From the NCBI GenBank assembly GCA_938006335.1, contig CALLMF010000041.1, forward strand, positions 1 to 64,000: DNA of 64,000 nucleotides, given 5' to 3'. A program made the position numbers and the translations under genes. The stretch comes from an uncultured Granulosicoccaceae bacterium. Its GTDB lineage: Bacteria; Pseudomonadota; Gammaproteobacteria; Granulosicoccales; Granulosicoccaceae. The stretch's first letter is position 1. Each line of letters opens with the position of its first letter. Shown piece by piece: positions 27,359 to 35,685 of the stretch. The notes under the pieces are model-generated. The model saw nothing but the letters and a program-made list of their open reading frames with translations, was not told the DNA's origin and searched no databases.

Positions 27359-28690
27359 ATGAACGCTACGCCTTCGGCAACCGTAGAGGAGTTGATTTCG
27401 CAGCGCGCTCTGACGTCTGTCGAGATCCAGCGCCTGACGGGGCGCAGCCAGCCGTGGGTGTCAGCACGACTCAGGGCTCTCGGCGATCGAGTCGTGCGCG
27501 TCAGACAGGGACGCTCCTTCAGTTATGTACTGGCACGATCTGCGTTCGGGTCGGACGATCGGATCCCTGTCTGGACCGTTGATCCTTACGGCAACAGCAC
27601 GTGGACGCTGGATCTTCGACCGCTCGCAGCTGGCCGGTTTGCGCTTGAGCTCGCCCCGGGCACCTCTCGCTTGTGGATGGGGGATAGCGGGGCGGGTCAG
27701 TATGATGATTTGCCCTGGTTCCTGTCTGATCTTCGTCCACAGGGTTTTATCGGTCGTGCTACCGCAGCATCTCTGGTCGCGCGAAAAGCGTCGTTCCCGG
27801 CAGATCCACGCGATTGGCAGACAGGTCACATAGGTCGCTACCTCGTAGCAAATGGCGACGATCTGCCAGGGAACCTACAAGTCGGCCATCAGGCTGGCTT
27901 GAGAGTACGACGCGCCCCCGTGGGACGTGATCAAGATGAATATCAAGCGCTTGCGGAAGCCGCGCTGCAAGGTGAGGCGCCCGGATCCTCTGCCGGAGGC
28001 GAGCAGCCGAAGTTCGCTGTGTATTCAGCCGAAAGGTCGGCGCATGTCATCGTCAAGTTCTCTCCGGAGGGTACAGACACCGTCGCTGAGAGATGGCGGG
28101 ACATCCTGGTCACTGAGCACGAGGCGTCGCGCGTTCTTCGTCAATGTGGAATTCCAGCGGGCGAAACGCGGCTGTTTGCGGATGGCGGTCGACTGTTCCT
28201 GGAGTCTGACCGTTTTGATCGACGTGGCGAGCATGGCCGCTTGTCGATGTTTTCTCTGCAGGCCGTGGATGCAGAGTTTGTCGGTCATGGGGCAAATTGG
28301 ACCGACGCTGTGACAGGTCTACATGATCGTGGCCTGGTCGCATTTGAGCACGTACACGACGTACAACTGCTGCACGCCTTCGGTGTCCAGATCGGTAATA
28401 CCGACATGCATCTCGGCAATCTCAGTGTCGGAATCGATGGGGACATGTTTCGCTTGTCGCCTGTCTACGACATGTGTTCGATGTGTCTGGCACCGACACA
28501 GAACCGCCTCATGCCCATCGAGCGTCTGCCCGCGTGGGGGCAAGCGACACAGCAAGTCTATTCATGGGACCTCGAGTTGACGATCCGTGATCTGAGCCGA
28601 GAATTCTGGAAGGGAGTCGCGGTGAACGAGCATAGTTCGTCCGAGTTGACGGCATTTGCGCGTCGCCGCGCGAGTGCGCTTGAAAGCTAA
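27359..28690 (+). CDS. HipA-like Ser/Thr kinase with N-terminal winged helix (HipH/YjjJ type)
   Basis: This 443-residue protein joins an N-terminal winged-helix segment (residues ~5-55, LTSVEIQRLTGRSQPWVSAR) to a HipA kinase fold. Kinase features are the Gly-rich loop SSAGGEQPKFAVY, the lysine in VIVKFSP, the catalytic Asp in GNTDMHLGNLS and the metal-binding Asp in LSPVYDMC. In HipA relatives these phosphorylate targets such as glutamyl-tRNA synthetase. No hipB antitoxin gene is adjacent. As in E. coli YjjJ, the built-in DNA-binding domain may replace it. The upstream DNA is AT-rich and the gene ends 120 bases from a tRNA, both consistent with past transfer. Confidence 0.85.
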   Translation: MNATPSATVEELISQRALTSVEIQRLTGRSQPWVSARLRALGDRVVRVRQGRSFSYVLARSAFGSDDRIPVWTVDPYGNSTWTLDLRPLAAGRFALELAPGTSRLWMGDSGAGQYDDLPWFLSDLRPQGFIGRATAASLVARKASFPADPRDWQTGHIGRYLVANGDDLPGNLQVGHQAGLRVRRAPVGRDQDEYQALAEAALQGEAPGSSAGGEQPKFAVYSAERSAHVIVKFSPEGTDTVAERWRDILVTEHEASRVLRQCGIPAGETRLFADGGRLFLESDRFDRRGEHGRLSMFSLQAVDAEFVGHGANWTDAVTGLHDRGLVAFEHVHDVQLLHAFGVQIGNTDMHLGNLSVGIDGDMFRLSPVYDMCSMCLAPTQNRLMPIERLPAWGQATQQVYSWDLELTIRDLSREFWKGVAVNEHSSSELTAFARRRASALES

Positions 28691-28810
28691 GTTCCGATCC
28701 TGCTCGGATGCACCGGAAGACGGCGCGAGTCGTGCCGTTGTCGTCACGCGCCGGTGACCGCTGCGGATTAAGTGGGTACGGCAGGCACTCACGCACACTT
28801 TTGAATCCAT

Positions 28811-28887
28811 TGGTCGGGATGAGAGGATTTGAACCTCTGGCCCCTGCCTCCCGAAGACAGTGCTCTACCAGGCTGAGCTACACCCCG
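28811..28887 (-). tRNA. tRNA-Pro, anticodon CGG
   Basis: On the minus strand the 77 bases fold as a full cloverleaf. The seven-pair acceptor stem is CGGGGTG/CATCCCG with one G-T wobble. A D-arm and an anticodon stem CTGTC/GGCAG around loop TTCGGGA follow, then the T-arm with GGTTCAAATCC. The anticodon CGG reads proline CCG codons. The CCA end is encoded (28811-28813 on the plus strand). It lies between the HipA-like kinase and the calcium-loop lipoprotein gene. Confidence 0.95.
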
Positions 28888-29137
28888 ACTCGAGCGGCAG
28901 CATAGGCCCTCCGGGCGCGAATTTCAACGTGTCCCACGCAATTGTGTGACGTCTCGTGATCGTGTTGATCGATGTGGGCGGGGTCATCATGCGTCACGAT
29001 TCTCTACGTTCCCGCCGGAGTCGTGTCAGGGCGGGTTCCGGAACATGCTCTAGACTGGGAGGGCGGCGTGTGGACCGCGACTGACAATCTTGCGCGCGCC
29101 GACCGTATGCGCGGCACTGCTAACGAGGAGACAGGTG

Positions 29138-30100
29138 ATGGTGACAAGAAAGAGCGCGACCGTGTGGCGGTTGCCACAGGCGTTGATGATGGGCGCGGTG
29201 GTTGCCACGCTGAGTGCATGTGGCGGTGGTGGTAGCACCGGCGATGCCTCGACCGGAGCCGAATTCGTGGCTCTCGGGGATAGAGACGTCAATGGCGACG
29301 GCATCGTCGACATTTCGTTCGGCGATGTCGATGGCGACGGTATCGAGGACTACGATGTCAATGGCGACGGCAATTTCGATGTCGCGCTGGGCCTTGGCGA
29401 TTTCGACGCCAACAACGACGGACTGGCCGATTTTGATGTGAACGACGATGGTGTCGTGGACCTTTCCGTACCTGACGATCAGGGCCTGCTGCTGGGTTTT
29501 GACACCGATGGTGACGGCACACTCGACGCTGATGTCAACGGTGACCCGACCGACACCCGGCCGACCTTTACTGAGCCGAGCGCCCAGTTTCCCTGTGGTT
29601 CTGCAGACGGTGACGACAATGTCTCCGCAAACAACACGTGGACGGACAACTGCAACATTTCACGCGCCAACCAGTTCAGCACCAGCCTGTATACCGCGGG
29701 TATTCAACGCATCGTCTGGTGTGCGGGCTTCCAGGGGGATTCGGGTGCAACCACGGTTGATGCCTTCACCGATGGCGTGTGGGGCAACAACACCCAGCAA
29801 GCGGTCGAAGCCTTTCAGAGTGCGCGTGGTCTTGTGCCGGACGGCATCGTCGGGCCCAACACCTGGCAGGCCTTGCAGGATGAGTTGACCGATGATCCAC
29901 TGTCGTTCATCAGCGGGTCTTCAGGCGTCGAGCCCTATGGCGTCCGGGGTGATCGTTGCTCGACCACGGCCTTGTTCCTCAATTCTGTATCGATCGAAGG
30001 CGGCAACTTCGTGCAAGGCGGCTGGCAGCTGACCCAGGGCGCGACCAACGAGTCGCCGGTACCGTTCTCCATCGATAACCCGGCCGGTCGAGTCGACTGA
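29138..30100 (+). CDS. Lipoprotein with calcium-loop repeats and a peptidoglycan-binding domain
   Basis: This 320-residue protein is not matched to a named family. The start at 29138 has a GAGGAG ribosome site seven bases upstream. The signal peptide ends in a lipobox (TLSAC, Cys28). Residues ~45-130 carry six D-x-N/D-x-D-G-type loops, for example DVNGDGIVD, DVDGDGIED and DTDGDGTLD, as in EF-hand or thrombospondin type 3 repeats, so calcium binding is likely. Residues ~215-255 resemble a PG_binding_1 domain (DGVWGNNTQQAVEAFQ, DGIVGPNTWQAL). It overlaps the next gene by one base, so the two probably act together at the envelope. Confidence 0.7.
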   Translation: MVTRKSATVWRLPQALMMGAVVATLSACGGGGSTGDASTGAEFVALGDRDVNGDGIVDISFGDVDGDGIEDYDVNGDGNFDVALGLGDFDANNDGLADFDVNDDGVVDLSVPDDQGLLLGFDTDGDGTLDADVNGDPTDTRPTFTEPSAQFPCGSADGDDNVSANNTWTDNCNISRANQFSTSLYTAGIQRIVWCAGFQGDSGATTVDAFTDGVWGNNTQQAVEAFQSARGLVPDGIVGPNTWQALQDELTDDPLSFISGSSGVEPYGVRGDRCSTTALFLNSVSIEGGNFVQGGWQLTQGATNESPVPFSIDNPAGRVD

Positions 30101-31149
30101 TGGCAAGGCGAGGTCCGTGGGCGTGGGCAGTACCTCTTGTAGGGGTGCTTGCTGCGGCCGCGGTCTTCGTCTGGTTGCAACGCGATACCGGCTCGACGGT
30201 CGAGCTGGTAGAGCGTGAGTCGTCAGAGGTACACAGTCTCGAGCTGGTTGATCCGGCCGAGATGGTGGCCGCCAAGGACGCGGCACGAGAGGCCGACAAG
30301 GATGCGGCCGTGTACGCACCCGGGCAGGTGAGCGAGAGTGCGTCGATTGACGGCTCAACGGCTGCGACACCGGACGACAAGCTCGCGGCGTCACTGCCAC
30401 CCCTTGATGTCGCTGGCGTCGGACAGCAGCCGCTGACCGACGAAGCGTTCGATGCGTTGGTCGAGCGTTTGCGAGCAGATCCGGATCTACTCGCCGCGCT
30501 CATCGATCAGGCGCGTTCGGAAGGCGACATGCAGCGCCTCGAGCGCTTGCTGCGCGTGCTCGGTGATGTTGATGATCCAGCGGTTGTGGCCCTTGCCACA
30601 GAGCTGGTCTACAGCGGTGACCCCGCGCTTCAGGGCCTCGGGCTGGACCTGATGAAGCGTGTACGCCCTGGCGACCCGGACGTACTCGCGAGTGTTTCAG
30701 GCCTCTTGTCCAACGAGGTGGAGGGGCAGGTGCTTGTACCCGCGCTCACCGCGCTCGCCATCCCTGGCGGTACCGATGATGGAACACGGGCGACTCTGGC
30801 ATCACAGGTGGCGGTGCTCACGGGCCACAGCGATCCGGAAGTCCGCCGGACCAGTCTGACCATTCTGTCGCGCTGGAGTAACGACGCGACGTACACCCCG
30901 CAGTTGCTGACGGGCCTGGACGATACCGATGCTGGCGTGCGACGCGCGGCGGCATTCGCGCTGGTCGGGCATGGCGATACCTCGGTCGAGGTGCAGCAGC
31001 GTTTGCTTCGGGTGGCGGACACCGCCTCCAGTGGAGAACCGGCAAGACGCGGTGCGATCCTTGCGCTCAAGCGCATGCCGTTGGATGATGCAACGCGCGG
31101 GCGTGTGCTCGTCATCGAGCGAGGTCTGGACTCACGGCCTCTGCGTTAA
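30100..31149 (+). CDS. Membrane-anchored HEAT-repeat protein
   Basis: This 349-residue protein starts with a basic residue cluster and one hydrophobic helix (AVPLVGVLAAAAVFVWL, about 10-26). It is probably anchored in the inner membrane with the rest in the periplasm. An acidic, Ala/Ser-rich linker follows to about residue 105. The C-terminal half consists of helical repeats of HEAT or PBS-lyase type (VVALATELVYSGDPALQGLG, DPEVRRTSLTILSRW, DAGVRRAAAFALVGHGD). Such scaffolds bind protein partners. The ATG shares a base with the stop of the lipoprotein gene, so coupled expression is expected. No enzyme motif is visible. Confidence 0.7.
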   Translation: MARRGPWAWAVPLVGVLAAAAVFVWLQRDTGSTVELVERESSEVHSLELVDPAEMVAAKDAAREADKDAAVYAPGQVSESASIDGSTAATPDDKLAASLPPLDVAGVGQQPLTDEAFDALVERLRADPDLLAALIDQARSEGDMQRLERLLRVLGDVDDPAVVALATELVYSGDPALQGLGLDLMKRVRPGDPDVLASVSGLLSNEVEGQVLVPALTALAIPGGTDDGTRATLASQVAVLTGHSDPEVRRTSLTILSRWSNDATYTPQLLTGLDDTDAGVRRAAAFALVGHGDTSVEVQQRLLRVADTASSGEPARRGAILALKRMPLDDATRGRVLVIERGLDSRPLR

Positions 31150-31194
31150 CTGGCTTGAGGATTCGTGGTGTCGAGTCCCGGCCCGGGGATTCAC

Positions 31195-32394
31195 ATGACG
31201 TCCAGGCTTGCACAGTTCGCCCGATCAGAAGTTGATGCAAGACGCTTCGCCGGGGTGTCGTGGCTGGTGGAGCACAAGGGCACGGTCGTCGAGCGTGATG
31301 CGACAGGGCATGCGGATCACGCCTTGTCGCGTCCCTTGACCACCGATGCGATCGTGCGCATCTACTCGATGACCAAGCCGGTGGTATCGATGCTTGCTTT
31401 GATGCTGGTCGATGAGGGGCGCTTGTCCTTGTCAGACCCGGTGTCCGGTTTTTTCGAGCGGTTTGGTGCGGCGGGCGTGCTGCGACCAGACGGCTCCATC
31501 GAGCCGGTCGTGAAGGTGCCCACCGTCGAGCATCTGATGATGCACACCGCGGGTCTCTCCTACGACTTCTTGCCGGATTGCCCGGTGGCCCAACGGTATC
31601 GCGAGGCGGGATTTCTGGCGGACGGCTCCCGCTCTCTTGACGATCTTGCTCTGGGGCTTGCGGACATGCCGCTCGCCCGGCAACCGGGAGAACAATGGTA
31701 TTACAGCTATGGCACCGACATGCTGGCAGCTATCGTGCAGCGTGTGATGGGAATGCCCTTGCGTGAGGGGCTTCGCACTCGAGTGCTGGATCCGCTGGGC
31801 ATGAGTGACACGCATTTTGGTGTTCAGGAGTCGTCACGCCACCGCCTGGCGGATGTCTTTGGCGCACGATCTCTGGAGATCGCATCGGTGGCCACCGATG
31901 ATACGCCACAAACTCTCGAGCCCATGGATGTCGAGGAGAGTTGTCCGAGCACGCATCCGGAATCCTTCGCCCGGGGCGGACTTGGCTTGTGTTCCACACT
32001 GGACGACTATGCCGCGTTCATGCGTTTTCTCCACAGTGGCTGCGGCCCGGACGGCAGCCGTCTGATCTCGGCAGAAATGTTGGATTCGGCGTGGCAGAAC
32101 CGGCTGACAGATTCGCAGCGGCCGATCTGCATCTGGGACCGAGCGTTTCCCGGCTACGGTTGGGGACTGTTTGGCCGCGTCATGGTGGACACGAACGCTG
32201 CCGGTGCGCACGCGTCGGCCGGAGAGGGCGGCTGGTCTGGGGCTGCCTCCACCTGGTTCTGGGTGGATCGGCGCAACCACTTCAGTGGCGTGGTGTTCTC
32301 GCAGTACCTGGCGTCTCAGGTGCATCTCGGCGAGCATATGCAGGCGGCGGCCTATGCCGAGTACCGGCCGACGGATGCGATGGCGCCAGCGTGA
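31195..32394 (+). CDS. Serine beta-lactamase-fold hydrolase (class C/EstB-like esterase)
   Basis: This 399-residue penicillin-binding-protein-type hydrolase has the catalytic SxxK in IYSMTKPVVSML (Ser58, Lys61) and the tyrosine motif in QWYYSYGTD. A third-motif region reads HASAGEGGWSGAASTWFWVD in place of KTG. This arrangement is common in EstB-like esterases and other non-lactamase members. I see no clear signal peptide, so it is probably cytoplasmic. The ATG at 31195 (MTSRLAQF) is preferred over 31165. It follows the HEAT-protein gene by 45 bases and may be in the same transcript, though a functional link is unproven. Confidence 0.85.
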   Translation: MTSRLAQFARSEVDARRFAGVSWLVEHKGTVVERDATGHADHALSRPLTTDAIVRIYSMTKPVVSMLALMLVDEGRLSLSDPVSGFFERFGAAGVLRPDGSIEPVVKVPTVEHLMMHTAGLSYDFLPDCPVAQRYREAGFLADGSRSLDDLALGLADMPLARQPGEQWYYSYGTDMLAAIVQRVMGMPLREGLRTRVLDPLGMSDTHFGVQESSRHRLADVFGARSLEIASVATDDTPQTLEPMDVEESCPSTHPESFARGGLGLCSTLDDYAAFMRFLHSGCGPDGSRLISAEMLDSAWQNRLTDSQRPICIWDRAFPGYGWGLFGRVMVDTNAAGAHASAGEGGWSGAASTWFWVDRRNHFSGVVFSQYLASQVHLGEHMQAAAYAEYRPTDAMAPA

Positions 32395-32407
32395 GCCGCG
32401 TGTAGCG

Positions 32408-33532
32408 CTACGCGGTTTCCGCGCTCGCCTCCATCAGTATTTTCGCACGCTCTGCCGTATCGGCTTGTTCGCGCTGCTCGTGCTCGCGATCGCGCGTGGC
32501 CATCGCTTCCGGCCAGCCTTGCGCGTGGCGCGTCACGAGATCGGCCAGTACCTTGATGTGATCCGGACGATCGTTCAGGCACGGGATGTACTGAAAGCGC
32601 TCGCCGCCATGCTCCTCGAAGTACTCGCGGTTCTCGCCACTGATTTCCTCGATGGTCTCGAGGCAATCGGCAGCAAACGCCGGGCTGATGACATCAATCG
32701 ACTTGATCCCTTCACCCGGTAGTTGCTTCATGGTTTCGTCGCAGTAGGGCTTGAGCCATTCCTCGCGCCCCACCCGAGACTGGAACACGACCCGGTACTC
32801 GTTGTCATTGAGCCCGAGAGCGGTTGCCAGCTCGCGTGTGGTCCGATGGCAGAGGCAGTGATACGGGTCGCCTGCCAGCAGGTAGCGCTTCGGGATACCG
32901 TGATAGGAAGTGACGAGCAGATCGCCACGGCCGTGCTCGGCCCAACTCTCCCGAACGCTTGCCGCAAGCGCTTCGATGTAGTCGCCTTGTGTGGAGAACT
33001 GGTTGATGAACCGCAGTTCCGGAATCCAGCGGGTGCGTTGAAGGCGACTCGTCACCGCATCGAACACCGAGGCGGTGGTGGTGCCGGAGTATTGCGGGTA
33101 CATCGGCAATACGATCAAGCGACGTACTCCCGCCGCTTCCAACTCTGTCAGCGCCGAGTCAATGCTCGGCTTGCCGTAACGCATGCCGAGGGCGACGACC
33201 ACATCGTCTCCAAAGCGTTTGTGCAGTGCTGTCCTGAGTGCAGCGCACTGCTTGCGGGAGACATCCAGCAATGGGGATCCGGTTTCGTCGGACCACACCT
33301 CCTGGTAGGCCGCTGCGCTGCGTGACGGACGGATGCGCAGGATGACCCCGTGCAAGAGGATCATCCAGATCCAGCGTGGCAGCTCGATGATGCGCGGATC
33401 GCTCAGAAATTCAGCCAGATAGCGGCGCACCGGCGCGGTCTCGGGCGCATCCGGCGTGCCGAGGTTAACCATCAGGACTCCCATGCGCTCGCGGGTGCCG
33501 TGCTGGTAGTCCGGGGTGCCGATGTATTTCAT
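32408..33532 (-). CDS. hemH: Ferrochelatase
   Basis: This enzyme inserts ferrous iron into protoporphyrin IX, the last step of haem synthesis. It has 374 residues. Motifs are VLMVNLGTPDAPETAPVRRY at the N-terminus, ALGMRYGKPSI, LPMYPQYSGTT, the catalytic-histidine segment TSYHGIPKRYL, and the glutamate region SPAFAADCLETIEEI. The ATG at 33532 (MKYIGTPDY) fits the family start; 33568 is an unneeded extension. A charged tail of about 40 residues follows the catalytic core. It converges with the hydrolase gene. Confidence 0.95.
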   Translation of the reverse strand: MKYIGTPDYQHGTRERMGVLMVNLGTPDAPETAPVRRYLAEFLSDPRIIELPRWIWMILLHGVILRIRPSRSAAAYQEVWSDETGSPLLDVSRKQCAALRTALHKRFGDDVVVALGMRYGKPSIDSALTELEAAGVRRLIVLPMYPQYSGTTTASVFDAVTSRLQRTRWIPELRFINQFSTQGDYIEALAASVRESWAEHGRGDLLVTSYHGIPKRYLLAGDPYHCLCHRTTRELATALGLNDNEYRVVFQSRVGREEWLKPYCDETMKQLPGEGIKSIDVISPAFAADCLETIEEISGENREYFEEHGGERFQYIPCLNDRPDHIKVLADLVTRHAQGWPEAMATRDREHEQREQADTAERAKILMEASAETA

Positions 33533-33796
33533 GAATCGTTTGCAGGAGTGGCAGGTTGGCCGTTGCACTCGGCCTTCTCGCGATTTCTACGTATGCAATG
33601 CAGCAATGGGAACTTCGTGACAAATCCTGCACTTGCCGCTTTTGTCTACCCGATCGACCGTTGAGGGCAGGGTATGGCTGGCACAGCACGAGGCCATCGC
33701 GTAGCATCCGGCACGCAAAGCGCAGGTATTGCGCGGGCACAGTATAGGGCACCTCTTGCAGACAACCTCAAGACCGCCTCGACCTGGCAGGGCGGC

Positions 33797-35362
33797 ATGA
33801 CACTCACTGTTGCAGTTCCCCTGGAGACGCGTCAGGACGAGCGTCGCGTGGCGCTGATTCCCGAGCTTGTGGAACGCTTGGACGGGCTGGGCGTTCGCGT
33901 GCGTATTCAGTCGGGGGCGGCGCGCAATGCGGGCTACCACGACGAGGATTGGGAAAACGTCGAGATCGTCGACGGCTTTGCTGCCCTGGTCGCCGGGGCG
34001 GATATCGTCGCCAAGGTCGCCCCACCGACACTGGACGAAGTGGCGCAGCTGCCACGCGGTATCACCCTCTTCTGCCTGACGTCCGCGTTCCAGCATCTGG
34101 ATGTGATCGCGGCACTGCGCGAGCGTCACATCACGACCCTGGCAATGGATCTGGTGCCGCGCATCACGCGCGCGCGCTCCATGAACGCGGTCTCCTCGCA
34201 GGCGACGGTTGCCGGTTACAAGGCGGCCCTGCTCGCCGCCGAACTCTCGCCGCGTCTGTTCCCGATGCTGACCACCGCGGCCGGGACGGTAAAGCCTTCG
34301 CTGGTGGTGGTGATCGGGGCGGGCGTTGCCGGTCTGCAAGCGATTGCCACAGCACGGCGTCTTGGCGCGCGGGTCGAGGCCTACGATATTCGTCGCGCGG
34401 CGCGAGAGCGCATCGAGTCGCTCGGCGCCCGCATGATCGACACGGGCATTGATGGCGAAGGGGCTGACGGACTCGCTCGCACCTTGCGCCACGACGAGCG
34501 CCAGCAACAGGTCGATGTCCTCGGCGAGCGCCTGTCGCGCGCTCACGCGGTGATCTGTGCCGCCTCCATTCCGGGGCGACCGGCCCCGAAGATTCTCACC
34601 GCCGAGATGGTCTCGCGCATGTTGCCCGATACTGTGATCGTGGATATGGCGGCGGCGACCGGCGGCAATTGCGAGCTGACCCGGCCGGGCGAACAGTACG
34701 AGTGTGGTGACGTGCTGATCAGTGGTCCATTGAATCTGCCGAGCCACGGTGCCGTACACGCCAGTGCCATGTATGCGCGCAACGTGGTGAACCTGATGAG
34801 CCTGGTCATCAAGGACGGCGAGTTGACGCTGGACCCCGGCGATGACATCGTCTCGCGGGTGGTGCTCACGCATGCCGGGCAGATCCATGATTTGCCGACG
34901 GCCGGATTGTTGGGTGTGCCGTCCGTGCCCTTCGGCGAAGCGGAACAGGTGTTGCCATCCGAGGAACTTGTCGACGACAACGATGACTGGCTGTCCGAGC
35001 GCGAGGAGCCACAGCCTCCACCGGCCGCCGCGGATACTGCATCATCAGACCGCACGACATCGAACCGCGACGAGCGTGCACAACGCGCGCAAGCATCAAC
35101 CGCCGACCGTGAGTCCGACGCCAGCGGCGAGCCGGCGGCTGCCGAGCCCGATGACTTCACCGCCATCGATGGAATTGGTCCGGCCTTGCAGACCCGACTT
35201 CGGGATTTCGGTCTGCGCTTTTATGCGGACCTTGCCGGGCTCGATGACGAGGGTGTGGAAAAGCTCACCGTGCAGCTGGAGCTCGACGACGAAATCGAAC
35301 GCGGTAACTGGGTGGGTCAGGCGCAGGCTCTGGCGCGCCGCAACGGAGGGCGCAGCGCATGA
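33797..35362 (+). CDS. pntAA: NAD(P) transhydrogenase subunit alpha part 1 with C-terminal helix-hairpin-helix domain
   Basis: This is the soluble NAD(H)-binding domain I of the proton-translocating transhydrogenase. The core has AVPLETRQDERRVALIPE, the Rossmann loop GAGVAGLQAIATARRLGA and QVDVLGERL. Domain I normally ends near residue 380. Here a 70-residue polar linker follows. Then about 70 residues (452-520) begin FTAIDGIGPALQTRLRDFG, a helix-hairpin-helix module like those appended to some NuoE and ribosomal proteins. No membrane helices are present; those are in pntAB. The ATG at 33797 is chosen because it begins the conserved sequence. The stop overlaps pntAB by four bases. Confidence 0.93.
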   Translation: MTLTVAVPLETRQDERRVALIPELVERLDGLGVRVRIQSGAARNAGYHDEDWENVEIVDGFAALVAGADIVAKVAPPTLDEVAQLPRGITLFCLTSAFQHLDVIAALRERHITTLAMDLVPRITRARSMNAVSSQATVAGYKAALLAAELSPRLFPMLTTAAGTVKPSLVVVIGAGVAGLQAIATARRLGARVEAYDIRRAARERIESLGARMIDTGIDGEGADGLARTLRHDERQQQVDVLGERLSRAHAVICAASIPGRPAPKILTAEMVSRMLPDTVIVDMAAATGGNCELTRPGEQYECGDVLISGPLNLPSHGAVHASAMYARNVVNLMSLVIKDGELTLDPGDDIVSRVVLTHAGQIHDLPTAGLLGVPSVPFGEAEQVLPSEELVDDNDDWLSEREEPQPPPAAADTASSDRTTSNRDERAQRAQASTADRESDASGEPAAAEPDDFTAIDGIGPALQTRLRDFGLRFYADLAGLDDEGVEKLTVQLELDDEIERGNWVGQAQALARRNGGRSA

Positions 35363-35685
35363 GTGGTCTGGAAGTGGTGTACATCGCCGGGTTGGCCACG
35401 CTTGCCGGGTACCTGCTCATCGGGCGTGTACCCTCGGTGTTGTTCACGCCGCTGTTGGCCGGGGCGAGTTTTGCTCACGGCATCGTGCTGGTGGGTGCGC
35501 TGGTGCTCCTCGGGTCTGCAGAAGACACGACCATGCGGGTACTTGGCGTGGTGGCCGTAGTGGCGGCAACCGTCAATGTCGTCGGCGGATTCATCGTGAT
35601 GCAACGGCTGTTTCGTGTGCACAGGCGTTCGGGTACGCCGACACCCAGGACTGAATCCGTGCCTGCTCGTGAGCCGACGTCATGA
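35359..35685 (+). CDS. pntAB: NAD(P) transhydrogenase subunit alpha part 2
   Basis: This 108-residue membrane subunit has about three hydrophobic helices and supplies half of the proton channel with PntB. It starts inside the pntAA stop (ATGA) and its own stop overlaps the pntB start by four bases. Order and spacing match the split pntAA-pntAB-pntB arrangement found in many Alpha- and Gammaproteobacteria. The sequence alone is weakly diagnostic, and the call rests mainly on position and size. Confidence 0.88.
   Translation: MSGLEVVYIAGLATLAGYLLIGRVPSVLFTPLLAGASFAHGIVLVGALVLLGSAEDTTMRVLGVVAVVAATVNVVGGFIVMQRLFRVHRRSGTPTPRTESVPAREPTS

Noticed and set aside
28811..28887. tRNA-Pro as an integration site for an element
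   Set aside because: I saw no second copy of the tRNA 3' end nearby, no integrase gene and no prophage genes.
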